Positions 20,752 to 31,669 of a DNA stretch of 64,000 bases are shown piece after piece (the first letter of the stretch is position 1; each line of letters starts with the position of its first letter). The DNA lies in NCBI GenBank assembly GCA_020912385.1, contig CP087214.1, positions 1,364,001 through 1,428,000 on the forward strand. Direction: 5' to 3'. The notes under the pieces are model-generated. The model saw only the letters and a program-made list of their open reading frames with translations, was not told where the DNA came from and did no database searches. The DNA is from Neofusicoccum parvum. Lineage: Eukaryota > Ascomycota > Dothideomycetes > Botryosphaeriales > Botryosphaeriaceae. The position numbers were made by a program, and so were the translations under genes.

Positions 20752-22095
20752 ATGAAGGGTGGGTCTGCTCGAAATGCCAATCCGCGAACTGTGCTAACAC
20801 CGCGTCCGCGATGCAGCTCTTATTCTTGTCGGCGGGTTTGGCACCCGTTTGCGCCCCCTCGTACGCTCTCCCCGCCCGCAAGGCTGACCCGCGCGGCACC
20901 CATGCTCTCGCCAGGGACACGCCATTGACCACTCACGCAGACCCTCACGTTGCCGAAGCCGCTGGTCGAGTTCGCCAACAAGCCCATGATCCTGCACCAG
21001 GTCGAGAGCCTGGCCGCAGCGGGCGTCACCGACATTGTCCTCGCCGTCAATTACAGGCCGGAGATCATGACCGCCGCGTTGAAGAAGGTCAGGATCTACG
21101 GAATGATGTGATGGACACCCCCGCTGACCCCCGTCGCAGTACGAGGAGCAGTACAACGTCCGCATAGAATTCTCCGTCGAGAACGAGCCTCTGGGCACCG
21201 CTGGCCCGCTGAAGCTGGCCGAGAAGATCCTTGGCAAGGACGACTCGCCGTTCTTCGTCCTGAACTCCGACGTCATCTGCGATTACCCGTTCAAGCAGCT
21301 CGCCGACTTCCATAAAGCACATGGCGATGAGGGAACCATCGTCGTCACAAAGGTCGAGGAGCCGTCCAAGTACGGTGTGGTCGTCCACAAGCCAGGCCAC
21401 GCTTCGCGCATCGACCGCTTCGTTGAGAAGCCTGTCGAGTTCGTTGGCAACCGCATCAACGCCGGCATCTACATCCTGAACCCCTCGGTGCTGGACCGCA
21501 TTGAGCTGCGTCCCACCTCGATCGAGCAAGAGACCTTCCCCGCCATCTGCAAGGACGGTCTGCTGCACTCCTTCGACCTGGAGGGCTTCTGGATGGACGT
21601 TGGCCAGCCTAAGGACTTCCTTGCCGGAACTTGCCTCTACCTCTCCTCTCTTTCCAAGAAGGGCTCCAAGGAGCTCACCCCTAGCAGCGAGCCGTTCGTC
21701 TACGGCGGCAACGTCCTGATCGACCCCTCGGCCAAGATCGGCAAGAACTGCCGTATAGGCCCCAACGTCACCATTGGACCGAACGTTGTTGTTGGCGACG
21801 GTGTCAGGTTGCAGCGCTGCGTTCTGCTTTCGGGAAGCAAGATCAAGGACCACGCATGGGTCAAGTCCACCATCGTTGGCTGGAACAGCTCCGTTGGCAA
21901 GTGGGCAAGGTTGGAGAACGTCACTGTGCTGGGTGATGATGTCTCGATTGGCGACGAAATTTACGTCAACGGTGGTTCCATTCTGCCGCACAAGTCGATC
22001 AAGCAGAACGTTGATGGTAAGCGATACACCGGTTTGCAAAGTCTTTTGAGCTTGACCTTACTGACTTCGCATCAGTTCCGGCTATCATCATGTAA
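20752..22095 (+). CDS. mpg1: Mannose-1-phosphate guanylyltransferase (GDP-mannose pyrophosphorylase)
   Basis: Makes GDP-mannose from GTP and mannose-1-phosphate in the cytosol, supplying N-/O-glycosylation, GPI anchors and wall mannan (yeast PSA1/VIG9). Five exons: 20752-20758 (only 7 nt, ATGAAGG), 20817-20860, 20941-21087, 21140-22016 and 22076-22095, giving 364 residues, close to the usual fungal length. The first two splices rebuild [20 protein letters not shown], the nucleotide-binding loop and signature. The next segment, [13 protein letters not shown], is also conserved. Further landmarks are the metal-binding [31 protein letters not shown], and the hexapeptide (left-handed beta-helix) C-terminal domain with repeated IGxN/VGDG turns. 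The last six residues (VPAIIM) are on a separate 20-nt exon. An essentially certain call. Confidence 0.98.
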
Positions 22096-23328
22096 AGCAC
22101 GGGCTGCATATACGTTTCGAACAGTCCGCGGCACCCTTTAAGATTTGCTTTACACACGGCCGATCGGACAAATAACGACTTTAATACCCCTTCTTTCTCA
22201 TCAGCCCTTCTAAGTTCAAAACGGCATATTCTCCGGGCCAAGTTTTTGGCTTTGGCTCCTATTTTGCTATGGCGGCCATGGAGTTTCGTCATCACCACAC
22301 CTTGGTCGGTTGTTTCATCAAACGGCGTGCGGCGTCCATCCCTAAAGATGACCGCGAGAAAAGGAAAAAAAGCACTCTTAAACACCTACGTTTTTTCTCA
22401 CCTGCTTTCACCACGGGAAATATTTTGGTTTTGCTCCCGTGGCTAGGGATTTCAAAGGCAATGCATGGATTGGGGAAATCCACTCACAAGCGAAACTATA
22501 TCACGGGGCTGCGTTTTACGTATTGCATGGCTTTTATTCTCTCCTGTTCTCGACTGCATGCATTTTTTTTTTTTGATGAAGTACAGCTTGTTGAACGAAG
22601 GTATGAGAGGGCTTGGTTATTGTTTGGTCAAAAAGTGACTAAATGCTTGAATTGATTGATACTCATACCTGGGAATGCCAATCTCAACTCTTCCTCGCGC
22701 CATCTTTCTCTTCTCCGGCAACTGGGCCACGTTCTCACCTCATGTCCTTGTGCAACAATCGATTGTAACTGCATCCAGACCCTCGGGTCCGGCGAACGCG
22801 GATTTCAACAAGCTCCCGTACCTTTTTGACCGCTACTAGCTGCATTCCGGCTGGATGCCCGTTCGGCCCTTCCATACCTTTGATGGCCATGTGCTCTCTG
22901 CAGGCCACGAAGGTAACCTAGTAAGACATGTGCAGGGAGCCTCGGGCCGAACCATTCCACTAATCCCTAGGTATCTCCGTGACGCTGCTGAAAGCAGGGC
23001 GTGTGAGGAGACAGTGGAGTGACTGCACACCACGCGCGAGGCTGACAGCGGAAGTGAACCAAGAGGCTTGCCGGTGTAATCTAATAGAATTCCAACATGT
23101 ATCTGTCTTCCCTCTTTTGTAAACTTGCGAAGATGAACAATTACAACAAAACGGCCAAAGAAACCGGGACTTTTTACCACCCCTGCTCGAAAATTCCCCG
23201 CGATACTGAAAGTGCCGAGCAGATCATGTTCTCTACTTCAAGCATTTGCAGCGAGATTCATCTCTAGTAGACAACGCCGTCTAACTCCAATTATACCTCA
23301 TCTTCTTCTCCTGAAGCTTGAAATTGCT
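22096..23328. other. Convergent intergenic region
   Basis: About 1.2 kb between the GDP-mannose pyrophosphorylase stop (+) and the SRP40 stop (-). Includes T-rich tracts around 22370-22580 (a run of T at ~22564-22574), probably 3' UTR. No gene or RNA recognised. Confidence 0.5.
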
Positions 23329-24549
23329 CTAGTCATCGAACCTGATGCCGTTCACCGCGTTCGTGTCGATCAGGCCGCCCCTGTAGCTACCCCTCTTGCC
23401 CTTGTTCTTCTCTTTGGTGAAGCCCTTACCCTTGGTCACGATGAGCTTCTCGTGGGCGCGCTGTGCGTAGTCGTACGGCACGTAAGCGTTGCTCGAGAAC
23501 TTTGGGTCGACGTAGATATCCTTGGGAATACGACTGAAGGGCTCGTTGGTCTTCGCGCGCTTGTTGCCATTCCCGTTGTCGGAGGTGTCGGCGCCCGAGG
23601 TGGTGTTGCTAGGCGTGTCGGCAGCAGAAGCGTCGCGCTTACGCTTGTTGCTGGGGGTCGTGTTCGGTGCAGGCGATCCGCTGGAAATGGTGTCGCTTCC
23701 GTCGCTCGAGCTGTTCGAAGAGGCACTGCTCTCGTCCTTGGCCTCTTTCTTTGGGGTCTTCTCCTTCTTGACTGTCTTCTTCTTCTTCTTCTTCTTCTTG
23801 TCGGCGTCGGAGTCAGAGTCGGAGCTGGAGTCGGAGTCGGAATCGGAGGATGAGGAAGACGAGCCGCTGTTAGAGTCTGAGTCGGAGTCCGAGGAAGAAG
23901 CGGAAGCAGCGCTCTTCTTGCTGCCGGCAGAAGAGCTGCTGGAGGAGCTTGAGGAAGATGAGGAGCTGGAAGAACTGCCAGAGCTGCTCGACGAGGAAGC
24001 AGAGGCCTTGCTGCTTGCAGAGGATGAGCTGCTCGAGCTCGACGCAGAAGCTACGGACTCGGCGTCCGATTCTGAGTCGCTGTCGCTGTCTGCGCTATCC
24101 TCGTCCGAGCTCGAAGAAGATTCGTCGCTGCTGCCCGAAGGCGCGGCTTCCTTCTTCGCCTTCTTCTTCAGCGGCTTGTCTTCGCTGTCGCTGCTGTCGC
24201 TATCGCTGCCCGAGCTCTCGCTGTCGCTACTGGCGTCCGAGTCCTCCTCTTTCTTGGCCTTGCCGTGCTCCTCCTTGATCTCCTCGTCGATTTCGCGGTC
24301 CTCCTCCCACTCCTCAAAGATGGAGGCAAGCTTGGGCTTGCCCTTCGCCGCGTCTTTCCATGCCGAGTCGCGCTGGCCGGCCTCAGACTGCAGCTCCTGG
24401 GCAGTCTTCTCGTAGCCGTGGTCGACCAGGAAGGCGTTGACAAGGTCGAGGAGCGCGGCGGGGGCCTTGGGGTGGATTTTGGACTTCGAGTCAGCCTTGG
24501 ACTTCGTGACCTTGCCGGCGGTCTTTGCGGCCTTCTTGTCCTTGGCCAT
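23329..24549 (-). CDS. SRP40: SRP40/Nopp140-like nucleolar phosphoprotein
   Basis: Nucleolar chaperone-like phosphoprotein of the Srp40/Nopp140 family, linked to snoRNP and Pol I function. Single exon, 406 residues. The N-terminus has a Lys-rich start and a LisH-like dimerisation helix pair (about residues 29-58, LLDLVNAFLVDHGYEKTAQELQ). The centre (about 95-290) is almost entirely Ser with Asp/Glu, forming many casein-kinase-II-type acidic serine clusters interrupted by Lys-rich stretches. The last ~75 residues carry the conserved Srp40 C-terminal domain (EPFSRIPKDIYVDPKFSSNAY, then a GKGFTKEKNKGKRGSYRGG basic block). The antisense 297-codon frame over this gene is a shadow of the Ser codons. 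Divergent from SEC3. Confidence 0.95.
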   Translation of the reverse strand: MAKDKKAAKTAGKVTKSKADSKSKIHPKAPAALLDLVNAFLVDHGYEKTAQELQSEAGQRDSAWKDAAKGKPKLASIFEEWEEDREIDEEIKEEHGKAKKEEDSDASSDSESSGSDSDSSDSEDKPLKKKAKKEAAPSGSSDESSSSSDEDSADSDSDSESDAESVASASSSSSSSSASSKASASSSSSSGSSSSSSSSSSSSSSSSAGSKKSAASASSSDSDSDSNSGSSSSSSDSDSDSSSDSDSDADKKKKKKKKTVKKEKTPKKEAKDESSASSNSSSDGSDTISSGSPAPNTTPSNKRKRDASAADTPSNTTSGADTSDNGNGNKRAKTNEPFSRIPKDIYVDPKFSSNAYVPYDYAQRAHEKLIVTKGKGFTKEKNKGKRGSYRGGLIDTNAVNGIRFDD

Positions 24550-25057
24550 TGTGGGCGGGTGTGCGATGCGCGGGCGACTGCGGTGTGCGGCAGAAAAAAT
24601 TTTGGAGATGGTTGGAAGCTTCCAAATTTCTGGCCGGTCGCGCAGGGATCAGGCGGGCCAAGCCCACTCGGGCCTAGCAGCGCGTCGCGGAAGCCACGAC
24701 CCCGGCTGCGAGCCGCTGCCAGTGGGCTAAGCACAGCGTCCACGGCAGCTTGCTTTCAGGCACGTACGCAGCGCTGCCGCCGCAGCCCTCGCCAGCACTG
24801 CCCGTCCACGTCGCTCCCCGATCGCCGCCCAGTCCTCGCGAGCCCAGCGCTCGCCCCGCGCCCGCACCGCCGCCGCTTGCCCGCCGCCAATCGCCCGGGG
24901 GGAGGGGACATCGCCGCTCCGTATCCATGCCTGCGTCAGACACCTAACACAACTCCGCCCCAGCAGACAATGAACGCTGCGCCCTCGACGCACCAGTAAC
25001 CCAGCACATCCCTCCCGCCACTGCTCGCAGACGCCCCTCGCGCCCCCTCCGTCCGCC
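24550..25057. other. Divergent promoter region of SRP40 and SEC3
   Basis: 508 bp of C-rich sequence (minus strand G-rich) shared by the two starts. The overlapping reading frames have no protein character. Confidence 0.5.
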
Positions 25058-28000
25058 ATGAACGGCAGTCGCTCCCACAACCCCAACGGCTCAGGCTCGA
25101 GTGGGCGGCCCAGCGAAGATGGCCGCGGGCCCAGGGCGCCGCCGCCCGCCCCAGGCAATGGTCGCGCGGAGAAATATGAAGACGAGAAGCGCAGGATAAT
25201 CGAGAGCTGCTTCAGCAAGATGGACCCCAACGGAGCCTGTACGCGCCTTCTCACCTTGCAATCTGTTGTTCTCCTCGCATGGCCATTGGGCTGACACGGC
25301 CACCACAGTATCCGAGTCCTACATCACCCACCTGCGCGTCTCCGAGGACGCCGCCCACCCGCAGAACCCCCCGCCGCCCTCCTCGCCTGCGCAGAACAAG
25401 AAGCCCCGCGTCATCATCATCGCTGTGCGGAGCTCTGGCAGAGTCCGCATTCACAAGGCCCGTGAAAACACCAATGGTTCGTTTTCGATCGGCAAGACTT
25501 GGAACATGGAGGACCTATCGGCGGTTGAGTCGTTTGCCAACTCTGCAGCTGCCACGCCAGAGCAGCAACAGCGCAAAGAATGGGCGGGCCCGACGGGATT
25601 TATAGTGACGCTGGCGAAGCCGTATTACTGGAACGCAAACTCGGCCAAGGAGAAAGATTTCTTCATCAACAGCTTGATTAAAATTTACGGAAAGTACACG
25701 TCGGGCAAGGTCCCGCAACTGATTGGGTTCAGCCAGAAGGAAATGGACATGATTCTGCGCCCACCAACCAGTCAGGGCCCAAGGGGCCCTCCCAGCCAGG
25801 GCGGGCCCCCAGGAAAGCTACCTCCTGCGAGTCCTGGTGGCCCCAGGCCTCCACCTTCACGTTCTGGAGAGTCACCAAGCCGTCGCCCTGTCGGTGGTCC
25901 GCCTGGACCTGGGGACGCTGGTCCGCCGCGGCCCCTACAGCCGAGAAGCCGTCCCGGTACTGCAGGCGACGACAGGGACAGGTCAGGCTCGCGCGGACCT
26001 CCGTCTCGTGGAGGAGAAATACCGCCAGGTCTACCCAATCCCCGGGATCCAGCAAGGCAGCCGCCGCAGCCAAGACCTCAGCCGTCGCGAGAGCTTCGAA
26101 AGCCGCCAAGCAGAGAGCAGATGCGGCCACGGCCAAGTCAAGAACAGTTCAGACCAACTCCTCCTCCTGTACCTCCTGGACAGTCGCCTTCTCTCGCTTC
26201 CGCTCGTCTTACGCCTCAGTCATCACAGTCCGAATTTTCTCAAAGACCCACATCGCCCCTACGTGAACGCAGCCCCAAACTACCTCTTCAGATACCTCAA
26301 GCAAGCCCCGGGAGACAGAGAGACTATGCCAAGTCGCCGATTGAGAGGGCAGACGCCTTTCCCAGGTCGCCTATTGATAGAGCAAGGTCCCCGATTGAGA
26401 GGAGGCAGGATGACGCCAGTTCAATGGATAGCTCCATGCTTGCGAGCTCAACATATGATAAATGGGGCCCCAATGGAGCTAGGAACGATCAGGGTCTCCG
26501 CCCCAACACGTCGCATAGCAACATGTCGAGGAGCGAGGAACCTACAGAGGAGAAGTCTGCTGAAGCACCGCCGGAGCGCAAGAGGCCACCCATGATTTCT
26601 CCAGCCACAACGCGTTCAGATTATAATGATATTCCCCCAGCACTCAGATCACCTCGGCCTCCGCCCTCCCGAGACGGGCCTCCCGCCGTGGCACCGAGCC
26701 CACTTGATGGGCCGAAGGGCATGCCTGGCTCATTTTTCCCCTCGGACACCAATCTGTCGGTAAAGGATAAGGATGTTGTGCCGGAGCCTACCAATGGTAC
26801 CGGTGCAGTTGAGGGCCCCAAGGAGCCAGAACCTGTGCCAGTTGAAGACCCTGCACCGGCAGAGCCAGAGCCCACGCCAGAAGAGCCTGCACCTCAAGAG
26901 CCCACCCCAGAACCAACACCTGAGCCAGTTGCCCCCGAAGCCCCGAAGGAGCCGGAAGAGCCGGAAGAGTCGGAGAAACCAGGTCTAGGCCCTATGATCA
27001 TGAAGAAGAAGCTTGGTGGCGGTGGGCTCGGTGCTGCGCTTAGTGGAGCAGCCATAGAGAGGGGGGCTGACGGTAAGCCTAACATGGCTGACGTTTTGCG
27101 CAAAGCAGCCAACGCGTACGGTGCATTCAAGCCACGTGCAGGCGGTGCCGCCCAGAAATTCAAAGCCGCTCTGGCAGATGCACCTTCTGAGCAGAAGCCG
27201 GATGGTATCACTGGAGTTTTCAATGCTCCTTCGCTGAACAGACAACAAACTGATGACAGTACAAAAGCTGAAACTCCAAAGGCTCTGGAAGGCCCCGCCC
27301 CCGAGTTCCCAGCCCCTGAGCCGAAGCCGGAGGAACAGCCTGCTGCAGAGAAGAGTGCTGAGCCCGATCTTCCTGGACTCATCGTTTCTGCTCCCACCAC
27401 TGGTCCTGAACCTATAGAACCTCCGTCAGGAGAGGCGCCGCCCAGATCGCCAAGCCCAGACGCGAAGCGCGGAAAATCGCCCGAAGACATCCGTCGACAA
27501 AGAAGACGGTCCAACCAGCAGGCCAAGTATCTTGCCTCGCTCGGTTTGGATGCGAGTGTTCTAGATATCAGAGGCTTGGAGATCGAGTCTATCCTCTCCG
27601 ACTTTGGATGGGGTAGCGCAGGCATGCAGCCGAAGAAGCTCGAAGCCTTCGAAGCCGATCTCAAGCGCGAAATTGCTCGGGTTGAAGCAGGAAGTTGGTT
27701 GAACAACACAGACCATAATGATGAGAGGGTGGATGCCGTTGAGAAGATGCTTGATAAGGTCATTGCCGAGTGTGACGAGCTTGAGGGTCTGTTGACGTTG
27801 TACAACGTTGAACTGAGCAGTCTGAACGACGACATTGCCTTTATTGAGGCGCAGAGTCAGGGTCTGCAGGTCCAGACAGCTAACCAGAAGCTGCTGCACT
27901 CAGAGCTCCAGAAGCTCGTCGACACGATTTCCATCGACACAAGACAACTAGAGCCGCTCAGGGCTGCCAAGATCAGCAAGCCCGAAGGCCTGGAAGCCAT

Positions 28001-29989
28001 CGAAAATTCTTTGCTCCTCCTCTACAAGGCCATGATCACGATCGACCCCGCCATTCGCCAAGGCGCCGAGATTGCCGAAGGCGCATCTGGTATGGGCAAC
28101 AGCGAGCTATCCAATATGAGGGCACTTCAGGAGAAGAAGAAGAGATACCTGCAGGAGAGTGCCATCTTCCTCAAACGTCTGTGTCAACACATGGACATGA
28201 CGTTTGGCGCTGCTCTGCTGAACACCAGAGATGCCATCGCTCGGCAGAATGCTGGTAAGGTTTCAACGAAGCTGGATCCCGCGACGCACGACTTTGCCCG
28301 GAATGCACTGTGGCAGTACAGCCCGTTGCTCCTTTTTGCTAAGGAGATCGACCTGCAAACGTGGGACAACCTTCTCAAGATGTACCAAGCTCGTGCCCGG
28401 CCCGTTTACCAGGAAGAATTCCGGGATAATGCGACTGCGTGGAAAAAGATGGCTCGTAGACCCACTGGTGAAGAGCAAGATCTCCTCTTCACATCACAGG
28501 AAAAGGACACGGAAACCCTCAAGACAACAGCCCGCAAGCTCACCGTCAAACGTAGTGGCACGCTGGCCAGAGGTCTTCGCTCTAATTCTAATGAGAAGTC
28601 TGATAAGGGCGGCCGTCTCTACCCTTACGAAGCATTCGCCGGTGCTTTGGACGAGATGTCTCCTCTTGTTTTCACCGAACAAAACTTCGTTGTGGAGTAC
28701 TTCCACGCAACATCTTCCGAGAATGTCGACTTCGCCGACGCCGTCACCTCAGCACCGCCGCACGCAAGACAAGGCTCCAATTTGCTGGCAAGAAGAATGT
28801 TCGAAGCTGATCGCGCAATGGCAAAGCGCGTTGTCGAGGTTATGGACGACATCTTCTCATTCTGGCCGACTGAGCTGCAAAACCTCGTCGAGTTCGTGGT
28901 TAACAGCGATCCTTTGTAAGTTTCCTTGTCATGGTTCCTGCGAGTGTATACACTAACTGTCCACAGGCAAGGAGTTGGCATTCTGGCATGCTTGGACCGC
29001 AAGCTCATTGAATACGAGGAGACCAATCAAGACTTCCTGGCCCGTACTTTCCAGGCATTGCAGACCCGCCTTTTGGGACTGTTCAACCGCTTTGTCGATA
29101 CGCAGATCACCGCCATCGAAGACACAAAGGTGAAGATCAAGAAGAGAAAGGGTGTCATTTCTTTCTTCAAGACATTCCCGCACTTCAGCGCAGCGATCGA
29201 GAACATGATCCCTCCAGCCGACGACCTTGAGCGCCTCGAGGTCAGAACCATGGTTGATGATGCCTATCAGAAGATCAACAAGGCCATGTTTGAAAGTTTG
29301 AAGGTTATCGCCAAAGAGAGTCCTGCTGCTATGGCAGCGCAAAGCGCTGCTGTCGGTGGTGTCGGTGCAGACCCTGAAGATAAGGAGGCGCTCAACTACC
29401 ATATTCTCCACATTGAGAACATGAACCACTACATCGAGGAGGTCGACCCGCATGGAGATCTTGTGCTGAGCGAGTGGAAGGAGAAGGCCAAGGCAGAGAT
29501 GGATGAGCACATGACACTCTACATTGACGCTATCATCAGGAGGCCACTGGGCAAGCTTTTGGTAAGTTTTAAACCCTGTCTTATCCCCCGCACAGCAAAT
29601 CCTACGATATTAAACAGAAGCGTCTTCAGGATTTCCTCGACCCGATCCCTACTATTCTCGCGGCCCTGCCCTCTGGAACACCACCGTCAGCGATCGCGAG
29701 CCGCCCTTCGCACTCCCGCGCCATTTTCAAGAAAGTATCGGCATCGCATGACAGCAAGGAAATCCGCAAGGGTATTGAAGCTTTGCGCAAGCGCGTGGAC
29801 AAGCACTTCGGCGACGCGGATGATCCAGGTCTTAGCCGCAATCTGGTCACCAAAGTTCTGGGTGAATGCGAGAGGAAGTACCAAGATGTGTGGCAACAAC
29901 TCATCAGTGTCAACAACGATATTTACGGAGGAGAAATCGACGTTGGTAGTTGGGGTGACGAGATTGCTGGGTCGTTCAAGGGACGTTGA
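25058..29989 (+). CDS. SEC3: Exocyst complex component Sec3
   Basis: Subunit of the octameric exocyst that tethers secretory vesicles at sites of polarised growth and marks the membrane through PIP2 and Rho GTPases. Four exons, 25058-25238, 25309-28915, 28967-29561 and 29618-29989, give 1584 residues. Introns are 70, 51 and 56 nt; intron 2 has a CACTAAC branch point. Domains: a PH-like PIP2-binding domain at about 60-165 (YITHLRVSEDAAH to YYWNANSAKEKDFFINSLIKIYGKY); a long Pro/Ser/Glu-rich disordered linker (~175-740); then the helical Sec3 C-terminal region, with coiled-coil-like heptads in NVELSSLNDDIAFIEAQSQGLQ. The last acceptor may be at 29617 or 12 nt further on (29629); both keep frame and differ by KRLQ. 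Divergent from SRP40. Confidence 0.94.
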
Positions 29990-31211
29990 TGTGGTGGTTG
30001 AAGCTGTAATTGGTTCTCTATTCGCACAGTACGTTCGCTCGATACTGCTGCTCTTGTTTTCATCATTTTCGCGTTTTTTTTTATCTCCGTCAATGGTGCA
30101 CAATACTCACGTCGGGCTCTTTTTTTGGCGCATTGCTGGGGTTGGCTAGCTGTCCGTTTTCCTTCTCACGCGTTTCCCCACTGAGCGATGCCAATAACGA
30201 CCGCGTTGCTTCTTACCAGATCAAACACATTGAGGTAGTCCTGTTCAGCAGCTTGCTCGCATTTGCTGCATAAATTTGTTTCTGCTCTTGCTCGCCTTTT
30301 TGTTCGCCCTTCTCTTCTCCCTCATGGCACGGCCGACATGAGTAGTGTACATTCAGGCTTCTCTTTAGCCTCCATTTCCACCTGTCCAATTAGAGCAATA
30401 AGCGGACCATTATCCCTCATGTCTCACTCTCTTTATCTCCGTCCAATTGCGGCTTCGCCGCATCCATGCTGCGTGTCTCGAAGGTGTTTTGGATTCTTGG
30501 CTGCTCGCGGCTCACACGGCAGGTGAAAGAGATCAACGTGCGCGCGGGATCCTCCCGTCGAATGGTGACCCGGGTGCGCTGCTTGCCGGCGCGTCGCTAG
30601 GGGACCGAGAGGATGTCCTCAACAAAGAGAAACCCCGTGTTCGCGTGGTGGCGTGGGAGCTTGCTTTCATCGAGACAGCCGGTCCGCAGGGGCGAGACTC
30701 GGCGCTTTTGCAGGCCAGCTCGCTCGCGGGAGAAGGTGACGCATGTCGTTTTCCATCAACGTGCTCACGGGCGTGGGGTACGTAAGCTGGCCAAGCGGTG
30801 CAGGATCTCGTCCATATCTCAGCACATCGACGTGGAGATGGCGTGTTGGGACAACGCCCAGCTCTCTGGAGGCAGGCACGCACGAGAAGTGGATCTTTCC
30901 GGACACGTGCTTTCTCGCCAAAATTAGACCTTGGAAAAAGCAGGAGGTTACGTACAAATACAGAGGCGGTGGTCGGGGCGGCGCTTGGTAACCGCAGCGT
31001 GATGATCATCTTCGCGGCGGTGGAATCAAGGCACCTGCAGGGGTCATCAGCCACTTCGGACGGCGTCACTTGGCGGAATCTGAGCCTGTGTTCACGATGC
31101 AAGGCGCAGGAACGCGATGATGTGTATGATTGATTGATGGCTGGCTTGCGATCGTGCTCCCTCGCCGAGTAAAACCATCTACCGTGTCGTTTCCCCATTC
31201 AGATCCTAACA
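29990..31211. other. Intergenic region after SEC3
   Basis: Holds the SEC3 3' UTR (T-rich around 30040-30130) and 1.1 kb of sequence in which I see no gene. Frames of 80-220 codons overlap on both strands and lack domains. Confidence 0.5.
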
Positions 31212-31547
31212 TCAAAGCGTGCGTATGAAGGGTATACAAGTTCTCGAGATTATGGTCTTAGCGTCGCAAAGCTTCCAGGTCCTGTAGTCCTTCGGATCGA
31301 CCATGACCTTCTGCTTGTTAGCCTGGCTTGAGCGCTTGACCGGCGTGCCCGGCTTGTCGCCTATCGACCAGAACTTGCAAAGGCCGGCCGCGTCATCTTT
31401 GGGCTTCCATTTCCCGTCGTTTTCGCTGGCATCTTGGTACTGCAGGGTGAATAAGATCTCACACTGTTGAACCAGCTTATTCACTTCAAATCCGTGATAG
31501 CCATGACGAACACTGCGGCGAAGCTCTTCTTCCCAGGAAAGGTGCAT
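31212..31547 (-). CDS. Orphan reading frame, 111 codons, uncertain
   Basis: An ATG-initiated minus-strand frame of 111 codons begins 122 nt beyond the amine oxidase stop. The predicted product is polar and has protein-like composition in its middle (for example NDGKWKPKDDAAGLCKFW and KVMVDPKDYRTWKLCDA). It has four Cys and ends CIPFIRTL. It has no recognised domain and no signal peptide in this frame. It could be a genuine small gene whose first exon I could not define, a remnant, or simply the 3' UTR of the amine oxidase. I lean slightly towards non-genic. Confidence 0.22.
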   Translation of the reverse strand: MHLSWEEELRRSVRHGYHGFEVNKLVQQCEILFTLQYQDASENDGKWKPKDDAAGLCKFWSIGDKPGTPVKRSSQANKQKVMVDPKDYRTWKLCDAKTIISRTCIPFIRTL

Positions 31548-31669
31548 ATCATTCGATCCTTTGGTGGAAAGAAACGTGTCTGTCTGGGACAGCTCCCACG
31601 AAGCTACAGAGCATCCCTCCCAACCGCATACCACCAGAGCGCACCCTCAACCCCATCCACGCGCAGGGA

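Noticed and set aside
23522..24415. 297-codon frame antisense to SRP40, Glu/Leu/Ser-rich
   Set aside because: It is a mirror image of the Ser/Asp codon repeats in SRP40.
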